A DNA stretch of 64,000 bases from Hymenopellis radicata (lineage: Eukaryota; Basidiomycota; Agaricomycetes; Agaricales; Physalacriaceae). The position numbers were made by a program, and so were the translations under genes. How positions within the stretch are numbered: position 1 is the first letter of the stretch; every line of letters starts with the position of its first letter. This document shows, in pieces, positions 60,669 to 64,000 of this stretch. Below the pieces are notes generated by a model. It searched no databases, was not told the DNA's origin, and saw only the letters and a program-made list of their open reading frames with translations. The stretch lies in NCBI GenBank assembly GCA_015501595.1, contig JADNRX010000127.1:1-64000 (forward strand), written 5' to 3'.

Positions 60669-61555
60669 TCAGCGTTTCCTCGTCGAACTAGGCGGGGGCG
60701 GTAGAAGCGGAATGCCACTCAATCCCCCAGACGACTTCTCTGCTCCCGTGGAGCCCAGCAGATTCGTCGTGTTCGTGGACGTCGGTTTGTTACGTCCAGG
60801 AATTGCGATGCTGAATGTCTGACCTTCTTTGAGACTATAGTCCTTCTTCGGTCCCGCTGGGACGTGTGGGGAAGGTGTATCAGCCTCAGGTTCCTTCTCG
60901 ATTGTGCGAGCGGCCTTCCATCGCCTGAAAGATCTGTGTCAATGGAGATTCAGTGGGTAAGAGAACCATCTGTTACTTTTCATAATCCTGAATGGCAACA
61001 TCTAGGGTCCTAGTAAGTAATGCACTAGTGTAAAGATGAGGCGGACACACTAAAATCAAAACTTTCAGTCCTCTCGGTGAAACCAAGGCCGATGTACGCC
61101 TTCTTGCCCGAGTCTTCCACTCGGACTACAAAATATCGAGAGGAATCGAGAACAGCCTCGACGCAGGGGTGTTCGGGATCATAAGGAGCTTTTGCGAAGA
61201 CTGATAGCCATGAGCGACGCGAGACGAGGTGACTAGAAAGATCATACGTTCTCCTAAGCATCCATCAGTGTCTTGGCTGTGTTCGACGCTTGTAGCACAT
61301 ACCAGTCGAAGCGTCCTCAAACATCAAAACAGCACCCGTGGAGCCCTTCTCGATGATTCTAAGACGTCCTTTCCACAGCGGCTGGCCGAGGTCGCCCCAT
61401 TCCATGGCCCGATGTCCTTCATTCTTCTTCAATGGTGGAATTTTGTAGACTGAGTACCCGCGTCAGCTCGTTCACAAGGCAGAAGCAGGGCGATTACCCG
61501 ATATTTCCCGTGCAATATACAGGATTGACTCGATTTCATCGTCAAAGCCGTCCAT
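60669..61555 (-). CDS. NECAP-like adaptin-ear-binding coat protein
   Basis: ATG 61,555 begins MDGFDDEIESILYIAREIS; an intron follows, then VYKIPPLKKNEGHRAMEWGDLGQPLWKGRLRIIEKG, LMFEDASTG, LFAKAPYDPEHPCVEAVLDSSRYFVVRVED and AYIGLGFTERTESFDFNVAIQDYEK. This is the PHear (DUF1681) fold of NECAP proteins, which bind AP-2 and AP-1 appendages in clathrin-coated vesicle formation. The C-terminal tail is disordered and proline-rich, ending SSTRKR at 60,669. Four or so short introns are implied. Length fits the family. Confidence 0.85.
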
Positions 61556-62703
61556 GATGGGGCGGAGGACAAGATGCCAATGTCACTGTGGGCGGTGCCG
61601 GTCGCCTCGTGTTGATCAGGGCGCCGATCGTTGCTCATTCACCACTGCACACGAATTTGAAAGTGAGTGTACACACCACTGTCCTCGTTGAAAGCTATTT
61701 AAAGTCAATTAGTTTAACCGTATAGGTCCATCGGTACCGTATATTATTCTGTACTAGAAACAATCTACTATCCTTCAGAACTCATCGGATGAGTCCTCCA
61801 TTTCTTATCGCCATAGATATACTTAGTGTCCAACGAGTTTGCGACAAGAGCGGCCTTGTGAAAGCTGAAGCAGATTACTGAAAAGGGTCTAGAGAAGAGC
61901 GCCATACGTTTCATGAAACTCTTAGGACTTCTTGGAAATCTTGTACAAAAAGTTACCTGCCACTTGGAACCGGAATCGCAAGGAGAATCGGACACTTCAT
62001 ACAGGTAGCGCCACAACTACCCATTCGGGTTATTTCCATCGAGAGCATGCTGCATCCATCTTACGATGCTGCTGAAACACTGTTCTAAATCAACAGTGCC
62101 GACGTTACATGCGGAGGAGCTACATTGTAAAAACAACTTGAGCACATTTTCATTGACTGACGGCGCGCCTCAGTCCCAGATCTCCAGTCAGTATTTCAGG
62201 TACCCCTACATGAGTGATCCCGAGTTTTTAGTTTCCTCTTCAAACTTCCATTGACGCCACCTCTTCCGGCCCATATCCGTCAACATCACGTCAGATTCCT
62301 CTTTCTACGGATCGAGCTGACTGTCTTCGTTGCTGGCTTTGGACGTCTTGAAACAGTGTGCGCAAGATTCCGAGTCGCAATAGTGAACCAGGGTGTTGTT
62401 ATGCGTTACGAGTATGTTGATGCTCCTACATCCCGCCATAACAAGGAGAACAAAGAACTCGTTGTAACTGTTCGCCGATACGAACGCGTTCACGCGTCCG
62501 GCTAATATACTCACTACTAGATCCGAATAAGTAGCAAACTAGCTTGACAAATTTGCGTCGCCAGCAAGACGCGTCGTTCGGATAAGAGCCCACAATCGGC
62601 CGACGTAGCCGCGTGGATGACGACGGCTCGGCACGTGCGCGGGATATGTCTCAGCGTGATTATCTGATAAATTAGTTACCTTTCTCCAACTGTTACGCTC
62701 ACA
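61556..62703. other. Intergenic region, 1.1 kb, no supported gene
   Basis: Short frames on both strands show no recognisable motif. The last part is the NFS1 upstream region, with a pyrimidine stretch just before the ATG at 62,704. Confidence 0.45.
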
Positions 62704-64000
62704 ATGTTGTCGAGAATATCAAGGTCCGCTTCACAAACGACTGCGAAGACGTCCAAGGCATCGAGCTCAGCGCTCAAATATGGTGCCAGGCGCGGATTGG
62801 TTCAACCCTCTGGCGCTGAAAGGGCGAGCGTCGTCGACTTGCCTTCTACATATCAGCATGAAACCCAGTTTACACCGCGATCCGGTTCGTGCTTCTTTCC
62901 GGGCAGCGCCAGAGGATGCTGACGGCCAGCTGCTTTGTTAGATATGCTCGGTTTCAAGCTTCAAGTCCCGCAACGGGAAGGTTCCGTAAAAGAAAAAATT
63001 CGGCCCATATACCTTGACATGCAGGTGGGTCAGGCAGACTATGCGTGTTTGGGACAGTAATTCACTACCTGATTCCTGTCAGGCTACGACCCCAACCGAC
63101 CCCCGGGTGTTGGACGCCATGCTCCCGTATATGACCGATCTGTATGGGAATCCTCACAGCCGGACACACGCATACGGCTGGGAAGCTGAGCAAGCAGTGG
63201 AAGATGCGCGCAAGGTACGACTTGCTATCTGTGCCTGCGTCATGATCTAACACAGTTCTCCAAAGCATGTTGCTGACCTCATCGGCGCTGACCCAAAGGA
63301 CATTGTCTTTACTTCTGGTGCGACTGAAACGAATAACATGGCTATCAAGGGCGTCGCTCGGTTCCACAAGGATAAGAAGAGGCATGTTATTACAACCCAG
63401 ACCGTGAGCATTTGAGGAATATTTCAATTGCCTGGAGACTAAGTTGCTCTTCTGCCGCAGGAACACAAATGTGTCCTCGACTCTTGCCGGAAGCTCTCAG
63501 AGGAAGGGTTTGACGTCACGTATCTGCCCGTGAAAACGAACGGAGTGGTCGATCTCGAGGTCCTCGAAGCGGCTATCCGTCCGGATACATCCCTCGTCTC
63601 TATAATGACCGTTAACAACGAGACCGGGGTCATTCAGCCTATCAAGGAAATTGGTGCACTCCTGCGCAAGCATCGTGGTGTCTATTTCCACACAGATGCT
63701 GCCCAGGCCGCCGGAAAGATTCCTTTGGATGTGAACGAAATGAATGTCGACTTGATGAGCATTTCAGGACACAAGTTGTACGGTCCTAAGGGTATCGGAG
63801 CTGCCTACGTTCGCCGGAGACCCAGGGTCAGGCTGGAACCCATTATCAGCGGCGGTGGACAAGAGCGTGGGCTCCGTAGCGGTACTTTGGCTACCCCCTC
63901 GTCGTTGGACTTGGAGAAGCCGCCCGGATTGCTAAAAAGGAAATGAAGGTGAGTTGCAGCGCTTGCTTCTTGTCCCTTGATGAAATCCGCACTTGATTTT
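62704..64000 (+). CDS. NFS1: Cysteine desulfurase, 3' end outside window
   Basis: ATG 62,704 begins a mitochondrial presequence ([20 protein letters not shown]). An intron of about 55 bases from near 62,886 leads to [28 protein letters not shown], then [78 protein letters not shown] and [10 protein letters not shown] with the PLP lysine. NFS1 supplies sulfur for iron-sulfur clusters and tRNA thiolation; it is a mitochondrial PLP enzyme. At 63,894-63,898 a run of five C should be six to read [19 protein letters not shown]; this essential gene is unlikely to be broken, so a sequence error is likely. The catalytic cysteine loop lies beyond the edge. Confidence 0.9.

Overview
The window looks like nuclear DNA of an agaricomycete fungus, probably a wood- or litter-decaying basidiomycete. 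The reasons are dense short introns of about 47-60 bases, many F-box-like/LRR paralogues, several cytochrome P450 genes, and plant-cell-wall enzymes (AA9 LPMO, GH6 cellobiohydrolase with CBM1, GH43). This is inference from gene content; no rRNA or species marker is present.

Layout. (1) About 1-17,680 is the left arm of a large inverted duplication: three F-box-like paralogues (A minus, B minus, C plus) with a stomatin gene fragment between B and C. The arm has been split by a DIRS-like tyrosine-recombinase retroelement (about 1,341-12,535), whose gag-like ORF is itself interrupted by a nested 4.6-kb DNA element (3,482-8,101). (2) About 17,680-47,980 is unique sequence: a stomatin-like gene, COA3, a P450 pseudogene, a 1.29-kb hAT-like element, an F-box/LRR gene, a D-amino-acid-oxidase fragment, a PPIL4-type cyclophilin/RRM gene diverging from a DNAJC28-like gene, a mitochondrial-type DEAD-box helicase, a P450, a CDC7 kinase, GH43, a single-pass membrane protein, an ABM-fold protein, AA9 and the P5C dehydrogenase. 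(3) About 47,982-54,840 is the right arm, in mirror order (C' minus, stomatin fragment, B' plus, A' plus). It lacks the DIRS element and so supplies its empty site. (4) 55,784 to the right edge: P450, GH6, NECAP and the 5' part of cysteine desulfurase NFS1.

How the parts relate. The housekeeping genes between the arms (CDC7, COA3, PPIL4, P5CDH, helicase) look intact or nearly so. The F-box arms evolve quickly: each paralogue keeps a better copy in one arm and a damaged one in the other, and insertions differ between arms. GH43, AA9 and GH6 make a loose group of polysaccharide-degrading genes on the minus strand. Several single-base frame breaks (NFS1, two P450s, PPIL4) occur in otherwise well-kept genes; at least the NFS1 one, in a C run, is more likely a sequence error than real decay.
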